Source: Gemmatimonadota bacterium (GTDB taxonomy: Bacteria > Latescibacterota > UBA2968 > GCA-2709665). From it: a stretch of 64,000 bases of DNA. Numbering within the stretch: the first letter of the stretch is position 1; each line of letters starts with the position of its first letter. This document shows, piece by piece, positions 1 to 7,503 of this stretch. Position numbers and translations under genes: made by a program. The notes below the pieces were generated by a model. It saw only the letters and a program-made list of their open reading frames with translations, ran no database searches and was not told the DNA's origin. The stretch is taken from contig JAPPNU010000062.1 of the NCBI GenBank assembly GCA_028873695.1, positions 79,690 to 143,689 on the forward strand, in the 5' to 3' direction.

Positions 1-266
1 GGCGAGGGCATGGCGAGATCGTGGTCGGCAACATCCTGGGCGCCGATATCCTGAATATCTGCTGGATCGCCGGCGCGTCCGCGGTGGTCAATCCACTCGT
101 GGTGACGCAAAAAGTAATCCATTTTTCATTTCCAGCGATGCTGGTGATCGTTTTTGCGATGCTTCTCATGATGCGCACGGGCCATCGCCTGACCCGGATC
201 GAAGGCCTTGTGCTGCTGGGATTCTACGGGGTGTACCTGGCGTTGACGGGGATTTTGTTCTTATAG
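1..266 (+). CDS. Na+/Ca2+ exchanger-family membrane protein, C-terminal end (partial)
   Basis: The reading frame is open from base 3 at the window edge, so the gene begins outside. The visible 87 residues start RGHGEIVVGNILGADILN, which matches the second alpha-repeat of the cation/calcium exchanger (CaCA, YrbG-like) family (typical GNxxGSNIFN). Two or three hydrophobic segments follow and the protein ends ALTGILFL. Such proteins exchange Na+ or H+ for Ca2+ across the inner membrane. The usual Ser-Asn of the motif reads Ala-Asp, so the ion specificity is uncertain. It ends 9 bp before the next gene. Confidence 0.75.
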   Translation, partial: RGHGEIVVGNILGADILNICWIAGASAVVNPLVVTQKVIHFSFPAMLVIVFAMLLMMRTGHRLTRIEGLVLLGFYGVYLALTGILFL

Positions 267-275
267 GGGACCAAT

Positions 276-1310
276 ATGGGCGGGATATTCGTGACGGGCG
301 GGGCAGGGTTCATCGGCTCTAACTTCATCCGGTACTGGCTGTCCAGATACCCGGACGACACCGTCATCAACTACGATTTGCTCACGTACGCGGGGAATCC
401 GGAAAACCTGGCGGACGTGGCCGGAACCTGTGCCGGCAGGTACGAATTCGTTCAGGGCGATATCGGCGACTACGGGCTGACGCGGGATCTTCTCGAACAG
501 CACAGACCGGACTGCGTTGTGAACTTCGCCGCAGAGTCGCACAACAGCCGCGCTGTGGTCAATCCCGATGTCTTCTTCGAGACGAATGTGCTGGGGACCC
601 AGCGGCTCCTGCAGGCGGCGCACGACGCCGGCGTGCCCAGGTTCCACCATATCTCCACCTGCGAGGTCTACGGAGACCTGCCGCTGGATTCGGAGGCGAG
701 TTTTTCGGAGACCGACCCCTATCAACCGCGCACGCCGTACAACGCGTCGAAAGCAGCGGCCGACCTGGCGGTCAGGGCCTACCATCTCACGTTCGGGCTG
801 CCGGTGACGATTTCCAACTGCGCCAACAACTACGGGCCGTATCAGTTCCCGGAGAAGGTAGTCCCGCTGTTCGTCACACAGTTGCTTGACGGAAAGAAGA
901 TGACGCTCTACGAAAGCAGCCGGAACAAACGGGAGTGGCTGCACGTTGTGGACCACTGCCAGGCGATTGACCTGATCCTGAAGCGGGGAGAGATCGGGGA
1001 GACGTACAACGTCGGGAGCGGCGTTGAAGTGGACGTCGAGACGATCGCGGATACCATTCTGGATGTACTGGGACTGGACGGATCCCGCAAAGTCTACGTT
1101 CCGGACCGCCCCGGACACGACCGCAGATACCTGCTGGATTCGAACAAGCTGCGCACGCGACTCGGATGGCGTCCCCGGATCCCGTTTGAACGCGGTTTCA
1201 AGGAAACTGTGCTATGGTACACAGATAACCGGGCCTGGTGGGAACCCCTGCTGAAACGCCTGGACGTGGACGAGGAAGGCTGGAATCAGGCATCGACCAC
1301 CCGGTCGTGA
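276..1310 (+). CDS. rfbB: dTDP-glucose 4,6-dehydratase-like NDP-sugar dehydratase (RmlB type)
   Basis: Extended short-chain dehydrogenase of 344 residues, close to the usual RmlB length. The N-terminal TGGAGFIGSN (residues 8-17) is the NAD-binding loop, and Y155-N-A-S-K159 is the catalytic YxxxK pair. NNYGPYQFPEK and the C-terminal PDRPGHDRRY are typical of RmlB. RmlB converts dTDP-glucose to dTDP-4-keto-6-deoxyglucose, the second step of dTDP-rhamnose synthesis. The general-acid Asp of the family motif T-D-E-V-Y-G is Cys here (T128-C129-E130), so the substrate or mechanism may differ. An rmlC homologue follows 37 bp downstream; no rmlA or rmlD is in the window. Confidence 0.85.
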   Translation: MGGIFVTGGAGFIGSNFIRYWLSRYPDDTVINYDLLTYAGNPENLADVAGTCAGRYEFVQGDIGDYGLTRDLLEQHRPDCVVNFAAESHNSRAVVNPDVFFETNVLGTQRLLQAAHDAGVPRFHHISTCEVYGDLPLDSEASFSETDPYQPRTPYNASKAAADLAVRAYHLTFGLPVTISNCANNYGPYQFPEKVVPLFVTQLLDGKKMTLYESSRNKREWLHVVDHCQAIDLILKRGEIGETYNVGSGVEVDVETIADTILDVLGLDGSRKVYVPDRPGHDRRYLLDSNKLRTRLGWRPRIPFERGFKETVLWYTDNRAWWEPLLKRLDVDEEGWNQASTTRS

Positions 1311-1347
1311 ACCATGAAGCGCGAACTTCCCATGGAAAGGAAACTGG

Positions 1348-1938
1348 ATGCCGTTCCGGTTCCAAAGACTGGGCATCCCCGGACTCATTCTGGTTGAACC
1401 CCGGGTCTTCGAGGACAGTCGCGGTTTTCTGATGGAGTCCTACAGGAAGTCGGATTTCGAGGCCAACGGGATTGCCGCCGAGTTCGTACAGGACATCCAC
1501 TCCCATTCGGTAGGGGGCGTTCTGAGGGGACTGCACTACCAGTTGAATCCGAGCGCGCAGGCCAAGCTGGTGCGGGTCGTGAAGGGCGAGGTGTTCGACG
1601 TTGCCGTGGATATCCGACGGAATGCGCCCACCTTCGGACAGTGGGAAGGGGTTGTGCTTTCGGAAGGCAATTTCAGGATGTTCTACGTTCCGGAGGGGTT
1701 TGCGCACGGGTTCTGCGTGCTGAGCGACGAGGCCGAATTCGTCTACAAGGTCACGGCGGAGTTTGCGCCGGACCTGGACCGGGGCATCCTGTGGAACGAT
1801 CCGGCAGTCGGCGTCGAATGGCCGGTTTCCAATCCGATCCTGTCAGGGAAGGACCTGGAACTCCCTGCGCTCGCCGACGCCGAAAATAACTTCGTCTACG
1901 ATCCGGGCGACGGGTGTGTGAAAGGGAAGCCGGAATGA
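1348..1938 (+). CDS. rfbC: dTDP-4-dehydrorhamnose 3,5-epimerase (RmlC type)
   Basis: Cupin-fold sugar epimerase of 196 residues, slightly longer than typical RmlC (about 180). It has the conserved LRGLHYQLNP with the catalytic His near residue 64, the substrate-binding KLVRVVKGEVFDVAVDIR, and VPEGFAHGFCVL followed by Y-K-V-T. RmlC inverts C3 and C5 of dTDP-4-keto-6-deoxyglucose. It probably forms a two-gene nucleotide-sugar unit with the dehydratase just upstream. GGAAAGGAAA precedes the chosen ATG. The next gene is on the opposite strand and converges, leaving only 16 bp. Confidence 0.88.
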   Translation: MPFRFQRLGIPGLILVEPRVFEDSRGFLMESYRKSDFEANGIAAEFVQDIHSHSVGGVLRGLHYQLNPSAQAKLVRVVKGEVFDVAVDIRRNAPTFGQWEGVVLSEGNFRMFYVPEGFAHGFCVLSDEAEFVYKVTAEFAPDLDRGILWNDPAVGVEWPVSNPILSGKDLELPALADAENNFVYDPGDGCVKGKPE

Positions 1939-1954
1939 CTGACCCGGATCGATA

Positions 1955-2596
1955 TCACCCTAGCGGACCGCCGCCGCCGAAGAGGTCTTCCCCTTCTTCG
2001 GCGGTTTCTTCTTTGTTCGAAATGCCCCAGATCAGGCCGTGGGGATCCAGTTCGTTCAGAGGGGGGCTGTCGTAGTCCGGCTGCAGTTCGCTGCCGCAGA
2101 TGGGGCAGCAGGCGTACGAGGGGTGGTACAGGACGCCGTTGTTGCAGGACTTGCATGACTTCACCAGCGTATCCAGCTTTTCGCCGCAGCGTACGCAGTG
2201 TTGAAAGTATCCGTCGTAGGGCGTGTTCTTCCCGCAGGACGGGCAGTTCACAACGTCGTGCAGGCCCAGCTTTTCCGCAGGAGGCTGCTCGAGCGAGATC
2301 GCCTGCCGGTCCGGTACGGAAACGTATTCGGCCCGGAACGTCTGAAATTTCTCGCGGATCTGGCTGGTTTGGACGCCCAGGTATTTTTCCGAAATCGTGA
2401 TGGTGAAGACGAGGTTGGGCGAGATTCCCAGGAAATGGATGAGGTCGCGGGTGTTCCAGTCCCGCTGCTCGACGATGGTGGCCTGGTGGGTCTCGCACAG
2501 GCTGAGAAAGTCCTGGATCTTTTTTCGGTTTTCCCGCCGGCGACTGCTGTCTTCCCGTTCAAATTCGTACAGGGTGCCGAAGTCGATGCGGATCAT
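1955..2596 (-). CDS. Multi-zinc-ribbon protein coupled to uvrA
   Basis: A 213-residue protein with no family I can name. Residues 1-115 are a charged region without cysteines (contains RRRENRKKIQDFL). Residues 118-167 hold four CxxC pairs (C118/C121, C134/C137, C148/C151, C164/C167), the layout of a double zinc ribbon (CPSCGKNTP, CVRCGEKLD, CKSCNNG, CPICGSE). The tail is acidic and ends GGGGPLG. Its start codon overlaps the uvrA stop as ATGA, so the two are translationally coupled. A role in nucleic-acid or protein binding is plausible; a link to excision repair rests only on position. Confidence 0.7.
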   Translation of the reverse strand: MIRIDFGTLYEFEREDSSRRRENRKKIQDFLSLCETHQATIVEQRDWNTRDLIHFLGISPNLVFTITISEKYLGVQTSQIREKFQTFRAEYVSVPDRQAISLEQPPAEKLGLHDVVNCPSCGKNTPYDGYFQHCVRCGEKLDTLVKSCKSCNNGVLYHPSYACCPICGSELQPDYDSPPLNELDPHGLIWGISNKEETAEEGEDLFGGGGPLG

Positions 2597-5364
2597 GATT
2601 CGATCACCTCTTTAAGAAAACGGCCCGTGTGGGAGGACGGCGCCGCGGAAATGCGTTCCGGGGTTCCCTCGGCAACAATCCTGCCGCCGGAATCGCCGCC
2701 GTCCGGGCCGAGGTCGACAATCCAGTCCGCCCGTTTAACCACGTCCAGGTTGTGTTCGATAACAACGACGGAGTTGCCCCTGTCCACGAGCCGGTCGAGA
2801 ACGGAAATGAGCGACCGGATGTCCTCGAAGTGCAGCCCGGTTGTCGGTTCGTCCAGAATATACATCGTTTTCCCCGTTGCCACACGCGAAAGTTCAGCGG
2901 CCAGTTTTATGCGCTGCGCTTCACCCCCGGAGAGGGCGGTTGCCGACTGGCCAAGCCGGATATATCCCAGACCGACCTCCGCAAGCGTCTTCAGTTTCCG
3001 GCTTGCGCCCGGAATATCCCTGAAAAAGGTAAGCGCCTTCTCCGCCGTCATATTCAGAACGTCGGCGATCGTACAGCCCTTGTAACGGATTTCAAGGGTT
3101 TCCCTGTTGTACCTGCTGCCGCCGCAGGCCTCGCAGGTCACGTAGACGTCGGGAAGGAAGTGCATTTCGATCCGTGTGAGCCCGTCGCCCTGGCAGGGCT
3201 CGCAGCGGCCGCCCTTCAGATTGAAGCTGAATCGACCCGGTGTATAGCCGCGGACCCTGGATTCCGGCAACTGTGCGTAGAGATCGCGGACGTCCGAGAA
3301 GAGGTCGGTGTAGGTGGCCGGGTTCGACCTGGGTGTGCGGCCGATGGGCGCCTGATCGATACGAATGATCTTGTCGATTTGCGACATGCCCTCGATACCG
3401 TCGTGCGCGAGGGGCTCGGCGGAGGCGTTGTGCAGCGTGTTTGCCAGTGCCGCGTAAAGCGTCCCGTTGATCAGCGTACTCTTGCCCGACCCGGAAACGC
3501 CGGTGACGCAGACGAGAACGCCCAGCGGGAGAGAAACGTCAATGGACTTGAGATTGTGACCTCGCGCCCCCTTCAATACGATCCGGCCGGTGGGTTTCCG
3601 TCTGTCGGGAGGCGGGGGGATGGTCCTCCGTCCGGACAGATACGCGCCCGTGAGGCATTCACCGGCGGCCATTATGTCCCGCGCCGTGCCTTCGGCCATC
3701 AATTCGCCGCCCCGCTCGCCCGCTCCCGGACCGAGGTCGATCAGATGGTCCGCGGCCAGCATGGTCTCCCGGTCGTGCTCCACCACCAGAACGGTATTGC
3801 CGTGGTTGCGGAGCCTTTCGAGCGTACGGATCAGCTTGCGATTGTCCCGGGGGTGTAAACCGACGCTGGGTTCGTCCAGGACGTAGAGCACTCCGGACAG
3901 GCGGGCGCCGATCTGCGTGGCCATGCGGATCCGCTGTGTTTCGCCGCCCGAGAGCGAGGCGACGTTTCTTTCCAGGGTGAGGTAGCCCACGCCCACGTCC
4001 CTCAGGAAAACAAGCCGGTTGCGGATTTCGAGAAGAATGGGGTCGGCGACGTCCGGAGGTCGAAGCCTGCCCTCGAGGCCTTCCATGAAATCGATGGCTT
4101 CATCGACGCTCAGGGCAGAGACCTGCGCGATGTTCATGCCCTCGATCCTGACCGCGAGGGCCTCCGTGCGCAATCTGGCGCCGCCGCAGCCGGAACAGTC
4201 GACGGTTCGGGCGTACGGATCCCGCCTCGACCCCGAGTCTTCCGCCCCGGCATCCGCAAGCCGTTTTTGCAGGGTAGGGATCACGCCCTCGAAGCCGAGG
4301 GAACGATCGCCCGACAGAATGGCCGCCTTCGCCTCGGGCGACAGGGACGTGAACGGCGCAGCGGGATCGAGACGATACCGCTGTGCAAGGCGCCGGAGCA
4401 GTTCGAGTGTCGCACGGCCCTTGGGCACGCCCCAGGGCGCGATGGCGCCCTCGGCGATGGATCGGCGCGGGTCCGGAACGACGCTGTCGGGGTCGATATC
4501 GGTCCTCACGCCCATTCCGTTACAGGCAGGACACGCGCCGTGCGGACTGTTGAACGAGAACAGACGGGGAGACGGTTCCACAAAGCCGACGTCGCAGTCT
4601 CTGCAGATCAGCCGGGTGGAAAAGTGCAACTCGCGGCCTTCGAGGATATCCAGGACGACCATACCGTCGGAAAGGGAAAGGGCGGTTTCCAGCGAGTCGG
4701 CCAGCCGGCGTTCTATCTTCGGGCGGACGACCAGACGGTCGACAACCGCGTCGATGGTGTGCGGTTTCGTTGGATCCAGGCGAATCTCTTCGTCCAGGGC
4801 ACGTTCGTCTCCGTCGATTCGCACGCGCACGTATCCGTCGCGCCGCAGGCGTTCCAGTTCCTGATCGAAACGACCCTTTCGTTCTCGAATCCGCGGCGCC
4901 AGAATCCGCAAACGCGCGCCATCGGGCAGGGCAAGCACGGTGTCGACGATCTCGCCCACGGTCCGGGATGCAAGGCGTTTACCGCAGTTGGGGCAATGCG
5001 GCACACCGGCACGCGCGAAGAGGATTCTGAGATGGTCGTGGATTTCCGTAAGGGTCCCAACGGTCGACCTTGCGCTTCCCGTGGCCCTGCGTTGTTGAAT
5101 CGCCACGGCGGGGGAGAGGCCGTCGATGCTGTCCACGTCCGGTCTTTCCATCACCTCCAGGAACCGTCGCGCGTGGGCGGACATCGCCTCGACGTACCTG
5201 CGCTGTCCTTCAGCGTAGATGGTGTCGAACGCAAGCGAGGATTTCCCTGAGCCGGACGGTCCCGTGATGACCACGAACCGGTTCTTGGGTACGTCGAGAT
5301 CGAGGTCCCGCAGGTTATGCTGGCGGGCGCCCCGAATGCGGATCGCTTCGTTGGCGGGTGGCAT
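2593..5364 (-). CDS. uvrA: UvrABC excinuclease subunit A
   Basis: A 923-residue damage-recognition ATPase of nucleotide excision repair, near the usual 940. Two ABC ATPase modules are visible: Walker A GPSGSGKSS near residue 38 and GVSGSGKST near 620, with signatures SLSGGETQRI near 470 and ALSGGEAQRI near 810. The two zinc modules are present, C-x2-C...C-x2-C near 255-280 (CRDCDVGF...CPACNGMG) and 725-747 (CEPCQGDG...CEACGGSR). The family motifs DEPSVGLHPRDN and DEPTTGLHFEDI follow each signature. UvrA dimers load UvrB onto lesions. It is first in a minus-strand pair with the zinc-ribbon gene. Confidence 0.97.
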   Translation of the reverse strand: MPPANEAIRIRGARQHNLRDLDLDVPKNRFVVITGPSGSGKSSLAFDTIYAEGQRRYVEAMSAHARRFLEVMERPDVDSIDGLSPAVAIQQRRATGSARSTVGTLTEIHDHLRILFARAGVPHCPNCGKRLASRTVGEIVDTVLALPDGARLRILAPRIRERKGRFDQELERLRRDGYVRVRIDGDERALDEEIRLDPTKPHTIDAVVDRLVVRPKIERRLADSLETALSLSDGMVVLDILEGRELHFSTRLICRDCDVGFVEPSPRLFSFNSPHGACPACNGMGVRTDIDPDSVVPDPRRSIAEGAIAPWGVPKGRATLELLRRLAQRYRLDPAAPFTSLSPEAKAAILSGDRSLGFEGVIPTLQKRLADAGAEDSGSRRDPYARTVDCSGCGGARLRTEALAVRIEGMNIAQVSALSVDEAIDFMEGLEGRLRPPDVADPILLEIRNRLVFLRDVGVGYLTLERNVASLSGGETQRIRMATQIGARLSGVLYVLDEPSVGLHPRDNRKLIRTLERLRNHGNTVLVVEHDRETMLAADHLIDLGPGAGERGGELMAEGTARDIMAAGECLTGAYLSGRRTIPPPPDRRKPTGRIVLKGARGHNLKSIDVSLPLGVLVCVTGVSGSGKSTLINGTLYAALANTLHNASAEPLAHDGIEGMSQIDKIIRIDQAPIGRTPRSNPATYTDLFSDVRDLYAQLPESRVRGYTPGRFSFNLKGGRCEPCQGDGLTRIEMHFLPDVYVTCEACGGSRYNRETLEIRYKGCTIADVLNMTAEKALTFFRDIPGASRKLKTLAEVGLGYIRLGQSATALSGGEAQRIKLAAELSRVATGKTMYILDEPTTGLHFEDIRSLISVLDRLVDRGNSVVVIEHNLDVVKRADWIVDLGPDGGDSGGRIVAEGTPERISAAPSSHTGRFLKEVIES

Positions 5365-5564
5365 GCAGGATCGGGGAGGCGAAACCGCGATCGGATGACC
5401 GGGGCTCCGGATGGCGCTTCAGAGAGGACTCGGACCCCCAACCGTCCGGTCCGAAGCCGGATGTGAACGAGTGCCGCAAATACATCGCAAGAAATATACG
5501 TTGCGCGGGCCGGGTCGCAAGCCCAAAAATCGCCACTTGACATTGCCGGTCAAAATCCGAAAAT

Positions 5565-5633
5565 TAAGCAGTCCGTTGAGAAAGTCGCTCTGCAGGCCGC
5601 AGCCCGGATGGACTTCCTTACCGGGCTGTTAAG
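5565..5633. repeat. Short palindromic repeat, MITE-arm-like
   Basis: About 69 bp bounded by imperfect inverted ends (TAAGCAGTCCGTTGA ... TTACCGGGCTGTTAA). The left end plus AGTCGCTCTGCAGG recurs, inverted, as the right arm of the larger palindrome at 13506-13671. It is probably a solo or deleted copy of that element. Confidence 0.6.
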
Positions 5634-5673
5634 GGCTGGTGTGCAACATCGGAAGATTCCAAAGCCGCCATAT

Positions 5674-5681
5674 AAAGGAGG
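5674..5681 (+). promoter_or_regulatory. Shine-Dalgarno deciding the TTG start of hemL
   Basis: AAAGGAGG lies 6 bases before the TTG at 5688. No in-frame ATG or GTG lies close by, and the family N-terminus (SxxLFEAAQRVIPGGVNSP) begins immediately after, so TTG is the likely start. Confidence 0.7.
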
Positions 5682-5687
5682 GTATAC

Positions 5688-6977
5688 TTGGGAAGCCGTT
5701 CGGCAGCGTTATTCGAAGCGGCGCAGCGGGTGATTCCCGGGGGGGTGAACAGCCCGGCGCGGGCGTTCGGTCCGGTGGGCGGCCAGCCGCTTTTTCTGAC
5801 GCGAGGGCGCGGATCGAAGGTCTTCGATGCGGACCGGCGGGAATATATCGACTACGTCTGCTCATGGGGTCCGTTGATTCTCGGCCACGCGCCGCCGGTC
5901 GTCGTCGAGGCAATCAGGAAGGTCTGCGAGGATGGCACGAGTTTCGGCGCGCCCACGGAAATCGAGGTCGCAATGGCCGGGCTGGTCACCGAACTCGTAC
6001 CCGGCGTGGATATGGTGCGCATGGTGAATTCGGGCACGGAGGCCACGATGTCCGCGGTGCGCCTGGCAAGAGGGTATACCGGACGGGAAAAAATCATCAA
6101 GTTCGAGGGCTGCTGGCACGGGCACGCGGACAGCTTCCTGATTCAGGCGGGGTCGTCGGCGCTGACCATGGGCGTGCCCAGCAGCCCCGGCGTCACCGCC
6201 GGAACGGCGTCGGGTACCGTCACGGCGCCCTACAATGACATCGAGGCGGTAGAGCGGATCGTGGCGGAGAACCCGGACGAGATCGCGGCGGTCATCGTAG
6301 AGCCGGTGGCTGGAAACATGGGCGTGATTCCGCCGGCCCAAGGGTTCCTGAAAGGGCTGCGCGAACTCACCTTCGATTCGGGCATCGTGCTGATTTTTGA
6401 CGAGGTGATTACGGGTTTCCGCGTTCATCCGGGCGGCGCGCAGGGGTTGTACGGGATAACGCCGGATCTGACCACGCTGGGGAAGATTATCGGCGGTGGC
6501 CTGCCGGTGGGCGCATTCGGCGGCCGGCGCGAGATCATGTCGCATATTTCGCCGCTGGGCAGAGGGGTTTCGCAGGCCGGGACGCTTTCGGGCAACCCTC
6601 TCGCGATGACGGCCGGATACGAGACGCTCAGGCAACTCCGTGAACCGGGCGTCTATGAGGCGCTAGAGGGTAAGTCCGCCGCGCTGGAGGCCGGTTTCCT
6701 GGAGAACCTGAAGTCGCTCGGGCTGCCCTTTCGCCTGAACCGGGTCGGGTCGATGATGACCCTGTTCTTTACCGACCGCGCCGTGACACGATACGAAGGC
6801 GCCGTGGCCTGCGACCAGGACGCATTCGCGCGTTACTTCCGTCTGATGCTGGAACAGGGCGTGTATCTGGCGCCCTCCCAGTTTGAAGCCACGTTCATTT
6901 CGCTGGCGCATACCGATGAGGATATCGACCGAACGGTCAATGCGCAATACACGGCCCTCAAAGAATGCGTGGCTTAA
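5688..6977 (+). CDS. hemL: Glutamate-1-semialdehyde 2,1-aminomutase
   Basis: PLP-dependent class III aminotransferase-fold enzyme of 429 residues, the standard length. It makes 5-aminolevulinate, the committed precursor of haem in the C5 pathway. IPGGVNSPARAF is the GSA-AM N-terminal signature. FDEVITGFR near residue 240 and TLGKIIGGGLPVGAFGG near 263-279 hold the PLP-binding Asp and the Schiff-base Lys (near 266). The start is TTG behind a strong SD. The downstream lipoprotein gene overlaps its 3' end by 13 bp, so the two are probably co-transcribed. No other haem gene is nearby. Confidence 0.96.
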   Translation: MGSRSAALFEAAQRVIPGGVNSPARAFGPVGGQPLFLTRGRGSKVFDADRREYIDYVCSWGPLILGHAPPVVVEAIRKVCEDGTSFGAPTEIEVAMAGLVTELVPGVDMVRMVNSGTEATMSAVRLARGYTGREKIIKFEGCWHGHADSFLIQAGSSALTMGVPSSPGVTAGTASGTVTAPYNDIEAVERIVAENPDEIAAVIVEPVAGNMGVIPPAQGFLKGLRELTFDSGIVLIFDEVITGFRVHPGGAQGLYGITPDLTTLGKIIGGGLPVGAFGGRREIMSHISPLGRGVSQAGTLSGNPLAMTAGYETLRQLREPGVYEALEGKSAALEAGFLENLKSLGLPFRLNRVGSMMTLFFTDRAVTRYEGAVACDQDAFARYFRLMLEQGVYLAPSQFEATFISLAHTDEDIDRTVNAQYTALKECVA

Positions 6978-7429
6978 GGGTACTTCTTATACTGTCGCTC
7001 GGTTTGCCGGCGTGCGGCGGCGACAGCGATCACTTTACGCGGCTCCGGGCCGGAACGCCCCGTGAACGCGAGGATGCGGCAGCCTATCTGGGCGCGCACC
7101 GCGTTGCCGGCGCGGTTCCCCATTTGCGGCGGGCCCTGCGAGACACGGTTCCGGAAGTGCGGGCCAAGGCAGTCTGGGCGTTGGGGATGCTGGGCGCCGG
7201 CGAAGCGCTTCCCGATCTGACGCCGTTACTCAAAGACCGCAGCCGCCGGTTACGCCAGCAGGCCGCCGTCGCAATCATGCATATCGAACGGCCCGAGGCC
7301 ATTGCCGCCCTGGAGATCGCAATGCGGACGGAAAGAGATCCCTGGGTCAGGAGCGATCTGGCACGGGCTATAGAGCATCTCAAACAGTTTGTCGGCGAAT
7401 CGGATATTGCGGAAGGGACCTTTCGGTAA
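6965..7429 (+). CDS. HEAT-repeat (PBS lyase-type) lipoprotein
   Basis: A 154-residue protein with an N-terminal hydrophobic segment ending LGLPACGGDSD, which resembles a lipobox with Cys at about residue 17. The mature part is built of about four helical HEAT repeats (for example VPHLRRALRDTVPEVRAKAV, then DLTPLLKDRSRRLRQQAAVA). Such repeats are scaffolds for protein contacts, so an envelope adaptor role is inferred. The gene begins inside the last codons of hemL, suggesting translational coupling. No enzyme motif is visible. Confidence 0.75.
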   Translation: MRGLRVLLILSLGLPACGGDSDHFTRLRAGTPREREDAAAYLGAHRVAGAVPHLRRALRDTVPEVRAKAVWALGMLGAGEALPDLTPLLKDRSRRLRQQAAVAIMHIERPEAIAALEIAMRTERDPWVRSDLARAIEHLKQFVGESDIAEGTFR

Positions 7430-7503
7430 GCGTGGCCTGAGCCACACCGCCGGGCCTGAATCCCGACCCGCGAATCGAACCGCGAAATAAAGGAATCTCA
7501 ATA

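Larger units (their letters stand above)
5365..5687. other. Divergent intergenic region upstream of uvrA and hemL
   Basis: A 323-bp divergent gap that must carry promoters for uvrA (minus) and hemL (plus). I see no convincing -35/-10 pair. It contains a short palindromic repeat (separate entry) and the strong Shine-Dalgarno of hemL at its right edge. Confidence 0.6.

Noticed and set aside
261..1118. 285-codon minus-strand open frame
   Set aside because: Antisense to the RmlB-type gene; low-complexity Val/Arg-rich translation typical of a shadow frame.
2629..5250. Several long plus-strand frames opposite uvrA
   Set aside because: Shadows of uvrA; none has domain motifs.
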